Positions 55,237 through 63,872 of a DNA stretch of 64,000 nucleotides are shown piece by piece. Origin of the DNA: Anoxybacteroides rupiense (GTDB lineage Bacteria; Bacillota; Bacilli; Bacillales; Anoxybacillaceae). The number at the start of each line of letters is the position of its first letter. Positions within the stretch are counted from its first letter, which is position 1. The translations under genes and the position numbers were made by a program. Location of the stretch: contig NZ_JACIDF010000010.1 of the NCBI RefSeq assembly GCF_014196195.1, positions 1 through 64,000 of the forward strand, written 5' to 3'. The notes beneath the pieces are model-generated. The model ran no database searches and was not told the origin of the DNA. It worked only from the letters and a program-made list of their open reading frames with translations.

Positions 55237-56264
55237 TCAAATCATCTGTTGAATTGATTATGGCGGGCAGACGCCAAAGACGTCGCCGATGGATACTTGT
55301 TACTGGATTGCTTGCGTCATTGGCGTGTATACTTTGTTGCGCGATGCTGTTGCTTGGGAACACGATTTATCCGGTTACAGAAGTCATCCGGGCGCTTTCA
55401 GGCGAGCAGATTCCAGGTGCGTCATTTGCGGTGAATACGATCCGCTTACCGAGAATGCTGGCAGGACTTTTTGCCGGATTTGCTTTCGGTCTTGCTGGCA
55501 GCATCTTCCAAACAATGTTGCGCAATCCTCTTGCCAACCCGAATGTCATTGGAATTACTACCGGCTCAAGCGCGGCGGCCGTTTTCTGCATCATCGTGCT
55601 TCAAACTAGTGAATCGGTCGTTTCTTTAGCTTCGGTGATGGCTGGTCTTGCCACCGTCATGATAATTTATCTCTTATCTAGCAGAAAGCCCTTTTCAATT
55701 GGGCGATTAATCTTGGTTGGAATCGGCATACAAGCGATGCTTGACGCCGCCATATCCTATCTGCTTCTCATTGGCGCACAACAAGACATTCCCGCAGCAC
55801 TCAGATGGCTGAGCGGGAGCCTCAATGGCTCCCAGATGCATGAGCTTCCGCCACTGATGATAACGGTTTTGATCTGCACTCCTATCATTATCGTATTGGG
55901 AAAACAGCTCAGTTTGCTGGAGCTTGGCGAACAAGCGGCGACATCTCTCGGCGTACGTACGAATACAGTCAGAGTCATACTTATTCTAAGTTCAGTCTGT
56001 ATGCTTGCTGTGGCTACGTCTGTCACCGGACCCATCGCCTTTGTCGCATTTCTTTCGGGACCAATTGCCAAAAGATTGGTTGGATCTGGTTTTTCCAATG
56101 CCCTTCCTGCGGGGCTTGTTGGTGTGAATCTTGTTCTCGGAGGAGATCTGATTGGACAGTTTGCTTTTGAAACCCGTTTTCCTGTCGGCGTCATCACTGG
56201 CATAGTCGGAGCGCCATATTTGATTTTCTTGCTGATCCGAATGAATCGAAAGGGAAGTTTATAA
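55233..56264 (+). CDS. FecCD-type siderophore permease, subunit 2
   Basis: 343 residues, same family as the preceding permease: NTIRLPRMLAGLFAGFAFGLAGSIFQ, LRNPLANPNVIGITTGSSAA and GPIAFVAFLSGPIAKRL. It begins 4 bp before the end of permease 1 and ends directly at the ATPase start. Confidence 0.93.
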   Translation: MIKSSVELIMAGRRQRRRRWILVTGLLASLACILCCAMLLLGNTIYPVTEVIRALSGEQIPGASFAVNTIRLPRMLAGLFAGFAFGLAGSIFQTMLRNPLANPNVIGITTGSSAAAVFCIIVLQTSESVVSLASVMAGLATVMIIYLLSSRKPFSIGRLILVGIGIQAMLDAAISYLLLIGAQQDIPAALRWLSGSLNGSQMHELPPLMITVLICTPIIIVLGKQLSLLELGEQAATSLGVRTNTVRVILILSSVCMLAVATSVTGPIAFVAFLSGPIAKRLVGSGFSNALPAGLVGVNLVLGGDLIGQFAFETRFPVGVITGIVGAPYLIFLLIRMNRKGSL

Positions 56265-57071
56265 ATGAAACCAGTGCATCTTTTCAAAGTCGAGCAAGTC
56301 GTGGCAGGGTACGATCATAAAACCGTTATTCAAGATGTTAGTCTTGTTGTTCCTAGTGGCAAAATAAGTGTGATGATCGGAGCAAACGGCTGTGGGAAAT
56401 CGACTCTTCTAAAAACGATGGCCAGACTGATCAAGCCTACATCTGGACAGATCATCCTCGACGGAAAACCGATCAGTCAATTTCCACCAAAACAATTGGC
56501 TCGAATTTTAGGATTGCTGCCGCAATCTCCTGTCATCCCAGAGGGAATTACGGTTGCAGATCTGGTGGGGCGTGGAAGATTTCCACATCAATCTTGGCTT
56601 AGCGGATGGACTAGAAAAGATTATGAAGCTGTTGCAGAAGCCATGGAATTTATGAATATTATCGAGTTCGCCAATCATCCTATTGATGAACTTTCAGGCG
56701 GTCAAAGACAGCGCGTCTGGATTGCTATGGCTCTTGCACAACAACCGGACATTTTGCTTCTCGACGAACCAACAACATTCCTAGATATTACCTATCAAAT
56801 CGAAATTCTCGACTTGCTTACTGACTTAAACCGAAAACATGGAACAACGATTGTCATGGTCCTTCACGACATCAATTTATCTGCACGCTATGCCGATCAT
56901 ATTTTTGCGCTCCACAAGGGCAGGCTTGTGGCCGAAGGGGAGCCATCTAAAGTGCTTACGAGCACATTGATCAAAGAAATCTTCGGCCTCGATTGTACAG
57001 TAATCGAAGACCCTCTTTCAGGCTCACCAATGGTGGTGCCGAAAGGTCGACATCATGTTCATGTCCATTAG
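56265..57071 (+). CDS. Siderophore ABC transporter ATP-binding protein
   Basis: 268 residues, FepC/FecE-like ATPase. Walker A is GANGCGKST, signature LSGGQRQRVWIAMALAQQPD, Walker B ILLLDEPTTFLD, and the switch His is in VLHDINLSARYADHI. It powers the FecCD permeases. The His-rich C-terminus GRHHVHVH is unusual and might bind metal. Followed immediately by the terminator. Confidence 0.94.
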   Translation: MKPVHLFKVEQVVAGYDHKTVIQDVSLVVPSGKISVMIGANGCGKSTLLKTMARLIKPTSGQIILDGKPISQFPPKQLARILGLLPQSPVIPEGITVADLVGRGRFPHQSWLSGWTRKDYEAVAEAMEFMNIIEFANHPIDELSGGQRQRVWIAMALAQQPDILLLDEPTTFLDITYQIEILDLLTDLNRKHGTTIVMVLHDINLSARYADHIFALHKGRLVAEGEPSKVLTSTLIKEIFGLDCTVIEDPLSGSPMVVPKGRHHVHVH

Positions 57072-57104
57072 TAGGCGTTCCCCTGTCTTAAGGGGAACGC
57101 CTAC
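57071..57104 (+). terminator. Terminator of the siderophore ABC operon
   Basis: GTAGGCGTTCCCC pairs perfectly (13 bp) with GGGGAACGCCTAC around TGTCTTAA, starting at the ATPase stop codon. Confidence 0.8.
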
Positions 57105-57631
57105 TATTGTCTAATACATTCTATCGAGAAGTCTGCCTCCTCTTAACAGAATATGAGCAGAAGAAATTCCATTAACAGCAATCACTACATGAAACAAACA
57201 GATTGTCAACATCATAACTTGGAATTGCTTATCTAATTTCCATCAATATAAAAAAGCAAAAACCCTAGTATCATAATAGTTGACTAGAAAAATTACGGTA
57301 AGGATTTCCGCTATGCATCATCTATCGAATTAATCCTGCCATTCTCGTCTCTTTGGATTTTCTATGCTCTCTGGATGAAGCTTCATCATTTTCTCGTCAA
57401 TCGTTCCACTTGACACAACGGCATGTTTAAATAGAAAAATTTCTCCACCACTCTGCACAAATAAACTAGTGAATAGAAGCAATCGGTATGAGACAGCTAA
57501 AATTCATATTTTAGCGTAAATGCTAATCTCTCAAGTTACCTCTAAATGTCATAAGAATGAACTTTGATCGTTGGAAAAGGAAAGGATTCGTTTCGATCAC
57601 ATATAATTTCAAGTTTTGCGAGGACAAGCCT
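57105..57631. other. Non-coding stretch between the ABC operon and yoaT
   Basis: It holds a degenerate right-end-like sequence (CGAGAAGTCTGCCTCCTCTT, from 57125). I see nothing else that I can support. Confidence 0.4.
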
Positions 57632-58456
57632 CTATTCTGATGGAAGATTTTCCTTCACTTGCTTTAACGTCGCTACGATCAAAAAGCTCACAATCACTAG
57701 TAAGAACCAAGAACTCACCTTTCCAAGATGAACAAGACTCCATGCCTCGGCCTGATTTGGATATTGCCAAGCTCCAAAAAACGTTGCGATATTTTCAGCG
57801 ATCCATATAAAAAATCCGATAAGCACAAAGGAAAGGACGATCGGCATGCGGTAACGAGTGCCGCCAACCTCGTACGTGACCCATGATGGCCAAAAAACGA
57901 TCATGACAAGTCCTGACAGCCACCAACGAACGTCCATCCAATAATGATGAGTGAAAAAATTCAAATAAATCGCGGCAGCAAGAGGCACAACGACGAAAAA
58001 CGGCGGCCATTTAACGAGCTCCACCTTCAGCCTCCTCCACGCCTGACAAAGATAGCTCGCTACACTTGCGTACATAAATCCGCTATATAAAGGCACTCCG
58101 AAAAATTTAGAATATCCTTCCCCTGGATAAGACCATGAACCCATATGCACCTTGAAAAGTTCAAGAGCAAGGCCGATAAGGTGGAACAATGTGATCACCT
58201 TTAGTTCATCCATTGTTTCAAGCCTAGAACGCACCATCCACCACTGCATCAGAAGGCAAATAATGAGCAGCCAGTCATATCGCGGCAGAAAGGGAAGCGG
58301 CACGATTTTTGTAAAGGCCAAAGAGGCAAAAATCACAACGGGAAACAAACATGATAGGGCCTGCTCCCAACCGAAACGCACGAGTTGTTTGCATGCTCTC
58401 ATAATTTGTGCCTTTATCATTTTTTTCTGGGTATCCTTTTGAATGGTTAAATTCAT
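57632..58456 (-). CDS. DUF817 family membrane protein (YoaT-like)
   Basis: 274 residues with about seven or eight membrane helices. The conserved stretches FKVHMGSWSYPGEGYSKFFGVPLYSGFMYASVASYLCQA and WIAENIATFFGAWQYPNQ (only the shorter GSWSYPGEG and GAWQYPNQ cores need be noted) identify DUF817. In Bacillus the order yoaS-yozG-yoaT is the same as here. Function unknown. The ribosome site AAGGAGTCGCTC precedes the ATG. Confidence 0.88.
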   Translation of the reverse strand: MNLTIQKDTQKKMIKAQIMRACKQLVRFGWEQALSCLFPVVIFASLAFTKIVPLPFLPRYDWLLIICLLMQWWMVRSRLETMDELKVITLFHLIGLALELFKVHMGSWSYPGEGYSKFFGVPLYSGFMYASVASYLCQAWRRLKVELVKWPPFFVVVPLAAAIYLNFFTHHYWMDVRWWLSGLVMIVFWPSWVTYEVGGTRYRMPIVLSFVLIGFFIWIAENIATFFGAWQYPNQAEAWSLVHLGKVSSWFLLVIVSFLIVATLKQVKENLPSE

Positions 58457-58535
58457 GAGCGACTCCTTTTTGATGAATTTGAATCATCGAAATGCTCCTC
58501 TTCCTTTCCACTTCACGTTACATAGTTCTATGAGC

Positions 58536-58757
58536 CTAATCTTGACTCTCTTCATCACTTCGGTATTCTAAAATATCTCCTGGCTGACATTCTAATGCCT
58601 TGCAAATCGCCTCTAAAGTGGAGAAACGAATCGCTTTCGCCTTTCCGTTTTTCAATATGGAGAGATTCGCCATTGTGATCCCAACTTTCTCCGAAAGTTC
58701 TGTAACGCTCATTTTTCTTTTCGCCAGCATAACATCAAGATTGATTATAATTGGCAT
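58536..58757 (-). CDS. YozG-like XRE/Cro-type transcriptional regulator
   Basis: About 73 residues; the whole protein is a helix-turn-helix domain (IIINLDVMLAKRKMSVTELSEKVGITMANLSILKNGK, FSTLEAICKALECQPGDILEY). ATG 58757 (MPIIINLD) follows GAGGTGGACAAT. It begins 10 bp after the DUF2975 gene ends, so the two are co-transcribed, the usual regulator plus DUF2975 membrane protein pair. Confidence 0.9.
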   Translation of the reverse strand: MPIIINLDVMLAKRKMSVTELSEKVGITMANLSILKNGKAKAIRFSTLEAICKALECQPGDILEYRSDEESQD

Positions 58758-58767
58758 ATTGTCCACC

Positions 58768-59247
58768 TCAGATCGTTAAATCATTTTCTGATTTGATATC
58801 GATAGCCGTTTTTAAAAGTTTTTGCAGAACGGCAGCAAAAACGGCAATCACCATTGATGCAAAAGGAACCACCAATCCGATCAAGATGACACCTGGAGCG
58901 TCATCTTTCTCCGCAAAGAGATAGAAAAGCGGTAAGACGAGCACATGCAAACTGCTGATGGTGATGGCACAGTATTTGATTTTTTTCAAAGCGATGACAG
59001 ATAACTCGGAAAAAGCTTCATTTTTGTCAATGTAGCGTAAAAGATTAAAAGCCTGATACAAAGCAAAGTAAAACGGTACCGCGGATGCATAAAAAACAAT
59101 GAAAACGAGATATTTAATAGAAGCAAATTCCGGAAGCAATTTTGCTGCAACATTCCCTAGCACAGGTACCAAAAAGATGCACAAAGCAAGAACTGGAATC
59201 CCTATAAGAATAACAACAATCTTTAAAAAGAGAGTTTCTGGTTTCAT
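58768..59247 (-). CDS. DUF2975 family membrane protein (YoaS-like)
   Basis: About 159 residues with four membrane helices (LKIVVILIGIPVLALCIFLVP, KYLVFIVFYASAVPFYFALY, IKYCAITISSLHVLVLPLFY and the ILIGLVVPFASMVIAVFAAVL segment), as in DUF2975. It is usually paired with a small HTH gene, which follows here. Function unknown, possibly a membrane sensor that controls the regulator. ATG 59247 follows GAGGTGC. Confidence 0.9.
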   Translation of the reverse strand: MKPETLFLKIVVILIGIPVLALCIFLVPVLGNVAAKLLPEFASIKYLVFIVFYASAVPFYFALYQAFNLLRYIDKNEAFSELSVIALKKIKYCAITISSLHVLVLPLFYLFAEKDDAPGVILIGLVVPFASMVIAVFAAVLQKLLKTAIDIKSENDLTI

Positions 59248-59374
59248 AAAAAGCACCTCGCTTATTTATTGTCGATTTAATTTTAATAGATTTTTTATCG
59301 TTTTTCAATAAATTATTATCGTTTATTATTATTTTTTTGCTGCAAAAAAATATACTTCTTTGTTCAAAACAGAC

Positions 59375-59407
59375 ACAAAAAAGCATTTCTCATTATAGAG
59401 AAATGCT
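59375..59407 (-). terminator. Terminator of the flavoprotein/FeoB-like operon
   Basis: On the minus strand AGCATTTCTC TATAAT GAGAAATGCT is followed by TTTTTTGTG, about 110 bp past the FeoB-like stop. Confidence 0.85.
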
Positions 59408-59515
59408 CTGTCACTTTTATATCCAAGCCTCCAGCTTCCCTGCGCTTTTTGCTTATTAATCTTTGGACTTCCTTAGATCTTTTATGATTTGCTTCTTGGA
59501 ATGGCATCCAGTATT

Positions 59516-61159
59516 TTATTGGAACAACAGCGAAAGCAGCAGGGCGGACGTAAGAGATGTGACCATCTGCTTCCCCGATAATAACAGGGCCTCTTTCACC
59601 CCTAATTCCTTTGCAACCGTCCATAAAGTAACCGCGCACGCACTTAAAGTAGAAGCAAGATAAACGCTAAGAAATAATTGAAATGTCGACATCTCCGTTA
59701 ACAGCAGCTGGTTCCCTTCATTAAACAATAAAATGCCATCTTTACGAATCATCGAAAAAACAAGGCCAACAGCGGCTTCATGCGGCAAATTCAGCCATTG
59801 AACAAGCGGCGCAAACACTCCAACCGCTTTTTTCATCCATCCGAACACGTCCATCAATCCAGCAATTAGGCAAATCGTAAAAAAGATTGGCATCGCCTGT
59901 GTTAGAAATTGTGAGACCGTTGCACGAACCCGGTATAATACTCCTGACCATGTTGGCAGCTGAATAAATGTCCGATGCGGGCGGATCATCCCTATATGCG
60001 CGAATGCCTGCCGATGCCATATTCTCGTATGAAGTGCTCCAACAAGAAAAACAGTAAATAAATACGGCAAAAATAAAGACGGCTTTTGTGCGCTATGAAA
60101 AATGGAAATCGTTGCACCAATTTGATAACTGCAAGCCGAACCAAACGAAATAAGAGAAACACACGATTTTCGTGTGCACGCACTGCATAATCTGCTCTGT
60201 TGAACGGCCACCACATTGCATCCAAATCCAGTTAATACTGGTATAAGATCTTGGCCATTTAATCCGATTTTTCGCAAATATGGATCAAGGGCATCCATGA
60301 TCCGATCTTTAATCCCTGTTTCGTCCGTGATCGCCATCATAACACTTAACAAAAACACAACGGGAAACGCCCATAAAAAGGAATACGCTCCCAACGTAAG
60401 CAATCCATAATCTCCAACAAGTAACGCTTCAACCAGTCTCCCTTTCCCTTCAAGAGCCTGAATAACTCCAGCTAACGCCGCTTCTAAATACGGCTGTCCC
60501 CACTCTGCGATTTTATAGGCGATATAAACCGGAAAGAGAAACATCATCAAAATCGCCGCTACTGAAGCGAGAGGCCCTACGACGGGGCGTTCAAATAAAA
60601 GCGAAACAGGCTCTTGTTTAGGCAAACGAAGCGCCTGTAATAGCTTCATATCCTCTTCTGTCCATTTTCTTCCTTGCATAAACGGCGGAAGCGTACCATC
60701 AGTCTCCTTCCTTCCTTTTGTCAAAAAGATCGGGAATTTGTATTGCTTTTGGGCGTTTTCTAATACTGCTTTCGCTTGTTCATTCATTTTATCTACAAAT
60801 GTAACGGCAATGGAGACGTCCATTTGATCGATAGAAACAATGGACAATAGTTCTTCTAATTCCTCTTGAAAATGGGTGCCCCGTATAATAAGCATCACAT
60901 GATGGGCTTTTTCCACTTCTTTTTCCAGTTGCCGCTTGCCAAGCTCATCTCCTCTGCGCAATCCCGGTGTATCGACAATCTCCCATCCATCCAAGCAACG
61001 AAGGGGATGGGAACGAATCGTATACGTCGTTCCCTTCACATTGGTTTCTTCACCAATGCCAAACTGCGTCCATCTTGAAAATAACGTTGTCTTTCCAACG
61101 GATTCAAGCCCGATGAGCAAAAGCCGTTTTCGTTTCGCTTGTTCGGCTAGCACTCGCAT
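59516..61159 (-). CDS. FeoB-like GTPase permease, probable Zur-regulated metal transporter
   Basis: 547 residues. The N-terminal G domain has G1 GLESVGKT (17-24), a G2-like NVKGTT and G3 DTPG (63-66), with a weakened G4 (TFVDK). About eight membrane helices follow. The FeoB gate motif is conserved (LTGFGCNVVAVQQSR), but the next segment is cysteine-rich (LCSACTRKSCVSLISFGSACSY), unlike common FeoB. The second gate is VFSMIRKDGILLF. There is no FeoA or FeoC gene. It overlaps the flavoprotein gene by 13 bp; GAGGTGAA precedes the ATG. With a Zur-like box upstream, zinc rather than iron is the likely substrate (inference). Confidence 0.85.
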   Translation of the reverse strand: MRVLAEQAKRKRLLLIGLESVGKTTLFSRWTQFGIGEETNVKGTTYTIRSHPLRCLDGWEIVDTPGLRRGDELGKRQLEKEVEKAHHVMLIIRGTHFQEELEELLSIVSIDQMDVSIAVTFVDKMNEQAKAVLENAQKQYKFPIFLTKGRKETDGTLPPFMQGRKWTEEDMKLLQALRLPKQEPVSLLFERPVVGPLASVAAILMMFLFPVYIAYKIAEWGQPYLEAALAGVIQALEGKGRLVEALLVGDYGLLTLGAYSFLWAFPVVFLLSVMMAITDETGIKDRIMDALDPYLRKIGLNGQDLIPVLTGFGCNVVAVQQSRLCSACTRKSCVSLISFGSACSYQIGATISIFHSAQKPSLFLPYLFTVFLVGALHTRIWHRQAFAHIGMIRPHRTFIQLPTWSGVLYRVRATVSQFLTQAMPIFFTICLIAGLMDVFGWMKKAVGVFAPLVQWLNLPHEAAVGLVFSMIRKDGILLFNEGNQLLLTEMSTFQLFLSVYLASTLSACAVTLWTVAKELGVKEALLLSGKQMVTSLTSALLLSLLFQ

Positions 61160-62259
61160 TTCACCTCACAACAAGATAAGTCCGTTAAATACATTTGATT
61201 GTTGGCGTAGTGAGTGAATATTTCTTCATCATGAGACAGTCTGAAACGGTCAACCAATTGTTTGGCCACAACAGCAAAACGCTGCCGAAATTTATAAATA
61301 AAGCAGAAAATCGCCTGATCGTGAGCAACACTTGGCCCAATTAAAAATAAATTCGGCGTAATGGTCGATTCATCATGAACCGTCAGTTTCGGTTTTCCAT
61401 TTTCCCCCCATTCAAACAACGGACGAATTTGTTCCGCACCTGAACGAAATCCTGTGGCTAGAATCGGTTGGGGTTGAGTCAGCATTTGCTTGCCATTCGA
61501 AAGAAATAGCGTATAACCGTTGTTATCCTTATAAATCTTTTCCACTTTTGTCTTTTCGATAACGGTTAGCCGCTTGGTGCGCTCGGCTATTCGCAAGCGC
61601 TCCCATGTATATGGGGCCAGCGACAAACTCGGGTCCGCTTCTTTTTTTCCATTTCGCTCTTGAGCTGAGATCACAGTCACCTCATTGCCATAAGCCACTA
61701 AATTCACAGCTGCATCCATCCCGCTTTCATAACCGCCAATGACCACATAGTGACCTTTTTCAAGCTTTCTCCAACTATCAATATATCGGTTATGTAACGC
61801 ATGTTCCGCCCCCGGGAATGGACGTACATTTGGAAACTGAAATTCCCCCGTCGCCCAAATGACAGCATCTGCTTCATAATCGCCTTCATTTGTTTTTAAA
61901 ACAAAGCGGTCTCCCCTTTTCTCAACGCTAGTCACATTTACTTCTTCTCGAATCGGCAAATCATAATGTTCAGCCAATAAATCAAGATATAGTGCATAAT
62001 CTTCGCCGCTTAGCCGCTCTTTTCGCAGTGTGAATGCAGGCGATGTTGTCGGGGAAACAGCATTTAAATCTAATGCGCCAAATCCTTGTCCTGTAAATGA
62101 CGGAGTAATAAAGCGCATTTCTTTCGGCCATTGCATAAATGACGAACCAATGCGATCACGCTCTAAAATCCCGAAATTCTTAATTCCTAATTGCTTGAAT
62201 AATATCCCCATTCCAATCCCAGCAGGTCCCGCCCCTATGATTAGAATAAAAGGGTTCAT
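61147..62259 (-). CDS. FAD-dependent oxidoreductase (CzcO/FMO-like) with Cys-rich tail
   Basis: 370 residues. FAD motif LIIGAGPAGIGMG (6-18), NAD(P) motif VVIGGYESGMDAAVN near 172-186, and the ATG motif VIWATGEFQFPNVRP mark the flavin monooxygenase/thioredoxin reductase-like fold. The C-terminus ends LSCCEVKCEC, four cysteines in the last eight residues, which suggests metal or thiol chemistry. First gene of a two-gene operon with the FeoB-like permease, with a Zur-like box 20-40 bp upstream. The ribosome site GAGGTGAAGAGGAA precedes the ATG. Substrate unknown; a role in metal reduction or metallophore processing is inference. Confidence 0.85.
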   Translation of the reverse strand: MNPFILIIGAGPAGIGMGILFKQLGIKNFGILERDRIGSSFMQWPKEMRFITPSFTGQGFGALDLNAVSPTTSPAFTLRKERLSGEDYALYLDLLAEHYDLPIREEVNVTSVEKRGDRFVLKTNEGDYEADAVIWATGEFQFPNVRPFPGAEHALHNRYIDSWRKLEKGHYVVIGGYESGMDAAVNLVAYGNEVTVISAQERNGKKEADPSLSLAPYTWERLRIAERTKRLTVIEKTKVEKIYKDNNGYTLFLSNGKQMLTQPQPILATGFRSGAEQIRPLFEWGENGKPKLTVHDESTITPNLFLIGPSVAHDQAIFCFIYKFRQRFAVVAKQLVDRFRLSHDEEIFTHYANNQMYLTDLSCCEVKCEC

Positions 62260-62277
62260 TTCCTCTTCACCTCTCGA

Positions 62278-62297
62278 TAATAGTAATCATTACGTTT
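62278..62297 (-). promoter_or_regulatory. Zur-like box in front of the flavoprotein/FeoB-like operon
   Basis: On the minus strand ACGTAATGATTACTATTA contains the palindrome GTAATGATTAC (62283-62293), the core of the Bacillus Zur box (TCGTAATNATTACGA). It shares 16 identical bases with the box at 62603-62623 and lies 19 bp upstream of the start codon region, overlapping the expected promoter. Confidence 0.7.
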
Positions 62298-62714
62298 TAT
62301 AAACTATACCACACAAAAAGGAATTTGTGAATTCTATAGAATGGAATACATCAAAACATTGTCGGTATTAATTTCATATTTTTTCACAAACGTTCAATAA
62401 GGATTCGTCTGTATAGTCCCCCCCTCCTTGTGCGATTCTTTTAGCGATGATAGACGAATCATCCAAACAGCCCTTTTTATGAAGTTCTTTCTAAAAGCTT
62501 CCTTCCCCGTCCAGCATTCATCTTTTCCCATTCCAGACTTCAATATATATACTCCCCAGTTTGTCTTTGCATTTACAAGCGAAGTATGTTTAAATATTAT
62601 TTAAATCGTAATGATTACTATTTTCGTTTTATTTTCTTATCTTTTAAGAGTGTTATCAAAATCAGGACGGAGAATTTAAAAAAGAATTTTTAATAACGGG
62701 GAGGAAAATGACTA
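62298..62714. other. Divergent intergenic region between flavoprotein operon and truncated zagA
   Basis: AT-rich region carrying two Zur-like boxes, one at each side. No gene is supported between them. Confidence 0.55.
62603..62623 (+). promoter_or_regulatory. Zur-like box in front of truncated zagA
   Basis: ATCGTAATGATTACTATTT is close to a full Zur consensus (AAATCGTAATNATTACGATTT). The core GTAATGATTAC lies at 62608-62618. It is about 92 bp before the ATG at 62715. Confidence 0.72.
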
Positions 62715-63455
62715 ATGAATCAAAAAATACCTGTAACTGTTTTAAGCGGCTACTTTTATTTTGCACTAAACAGTCGAGATACGGTAGAAAAAGAGGTCAT
62801 TTATGTCGTGTTAGGTGTAAACGAAGAAGGGTTTCGTGAAATTCTTGATTTCTTTGTGGGAGGACAGGAAAGCGCCCATGTATGGCAGGAGATTCTTCAA
62901 CAACTATACAACAGAGGCGTCAAGGAAGTCCTTCTAGGCGTATTCGATGGACTACCGGGTTTAGAGGAAGCCTTTAAGACGGTTTATCCGAAAGCCGATG
63001 TGCAGCGTTGTGTCGTTCACAAAGTACGTAATACCTTACATCGTGTTCGGAAAAAAGACCAATTTGAAGTGGCAGAGGGTCTCAAGCTGATTTATTGCGC
63101 AACGAATAAGGAGATGGCGTTACAGATGTTTCAACAGTTTGAGTCGAAATGGTCCAGCAAGTATCCGAGAGAAGTTCAATCTTGGGCGAATGAGTGGGAT
63201 GTCCTCCTTACATTTATGGAGTATCCAAGTCGTATTCGAAGTGTGATTTACATGACCCATGCCATTGAACGAACGATCAAAGAGATTCGGAAACGTCTCA
63301 AGCCGATGAACAGTTTGAGTAGCTTAGAAGCCGCTGAAAAAGTCGTGTATTTGACCATCCAAGATTTTAATGAGAAATGGGCAGGGCGAAAGTGACGAGG
63401 ATTTGCTGAAGCACAGGAGGCGCTTCAACGAATGTTTGAAGAACGTTACAATTAA
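62715..63455 (+). pseudogene. zagA/yciC 5' end fused to IS256 transposase remnant
   Basis: From ATG 62715 (GGGGAGG upstream) the first 13-14 codons read MNQKIPVTVLSGYF, the start of COG0523/CobW zinc GTPases ZagA/YciC, whose next residues should be GAGKTT. Instead the frame continues with IS256-family transposase: RDTVEKEVIYVVLGVNEEGF, FDGLPGLEEAF (second Asp), RCVVHKVRNTL, HAIERTIKEIRKRLKPMNSL (Glu). The transposase lacks its N-terminal half including the first Asp. A TGA at 63393-63395 interrupts WAGRK/RGFAEAQEALQRMFEERYN, which would end at 63455. Neither part can be functional. Confidence 0.8.
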
Positions 63456-63622
63456 CCAAATACTGTAAATGCCAAACCAATAAAATAAGGGGATCCTCCC
63501 TTTCTGCACAAAAAAACTGAATATTCTGTCATTTTTATAGAGGAAACTAATCCCCTATCCATTCCAAATCCATTTCAGAGATACCCTATCTATGTTGCAT
63601 TACACAAAATTCTTGACGTTAC
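62757..63622 (+). mobile_element. IS256 family element remnant
   Basis: Remnant from the junction within zagA to a TACACAAAATTCTTGAC stretch (63600-63622) that resembles the terminal inverted repeats of some IS256-family elements. The left end and N-terminal transposase region are missing. Right boundary inferred only. Confidence 0.6.
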
Positions 63623-63872
63623 CTAGTATTCTAACTAAATTATACCAAATTTTTAATCTATCCGTCTATAAATATTCGTTAAACTATAGTTTCGCGCAAA
63701 TTTAACTATATAAAAAGAAATAAATTACAAAACAACCGACTGCTCCCCCTATATTGGTAGCAGCCGGTATATATGTGTTCCCAACAACCTTTGTAATCTT
63801 CTCTTCAATTTCCTCCTTGATATTTACTGTTTGTACCCCCTCATCGCTTAAATCTCAAAGTTCTAGTTAGAT
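63623..63872. other. Non-coding stretch after the IS256 remnant
   Basis: AT-rich sequence without a gene that I can support. A GCTGCTCCCC/GCAGCCGG stretch near 63741-63767 may form a hairpin. No remaining part of zagA was found here. Confidence 0.4.
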
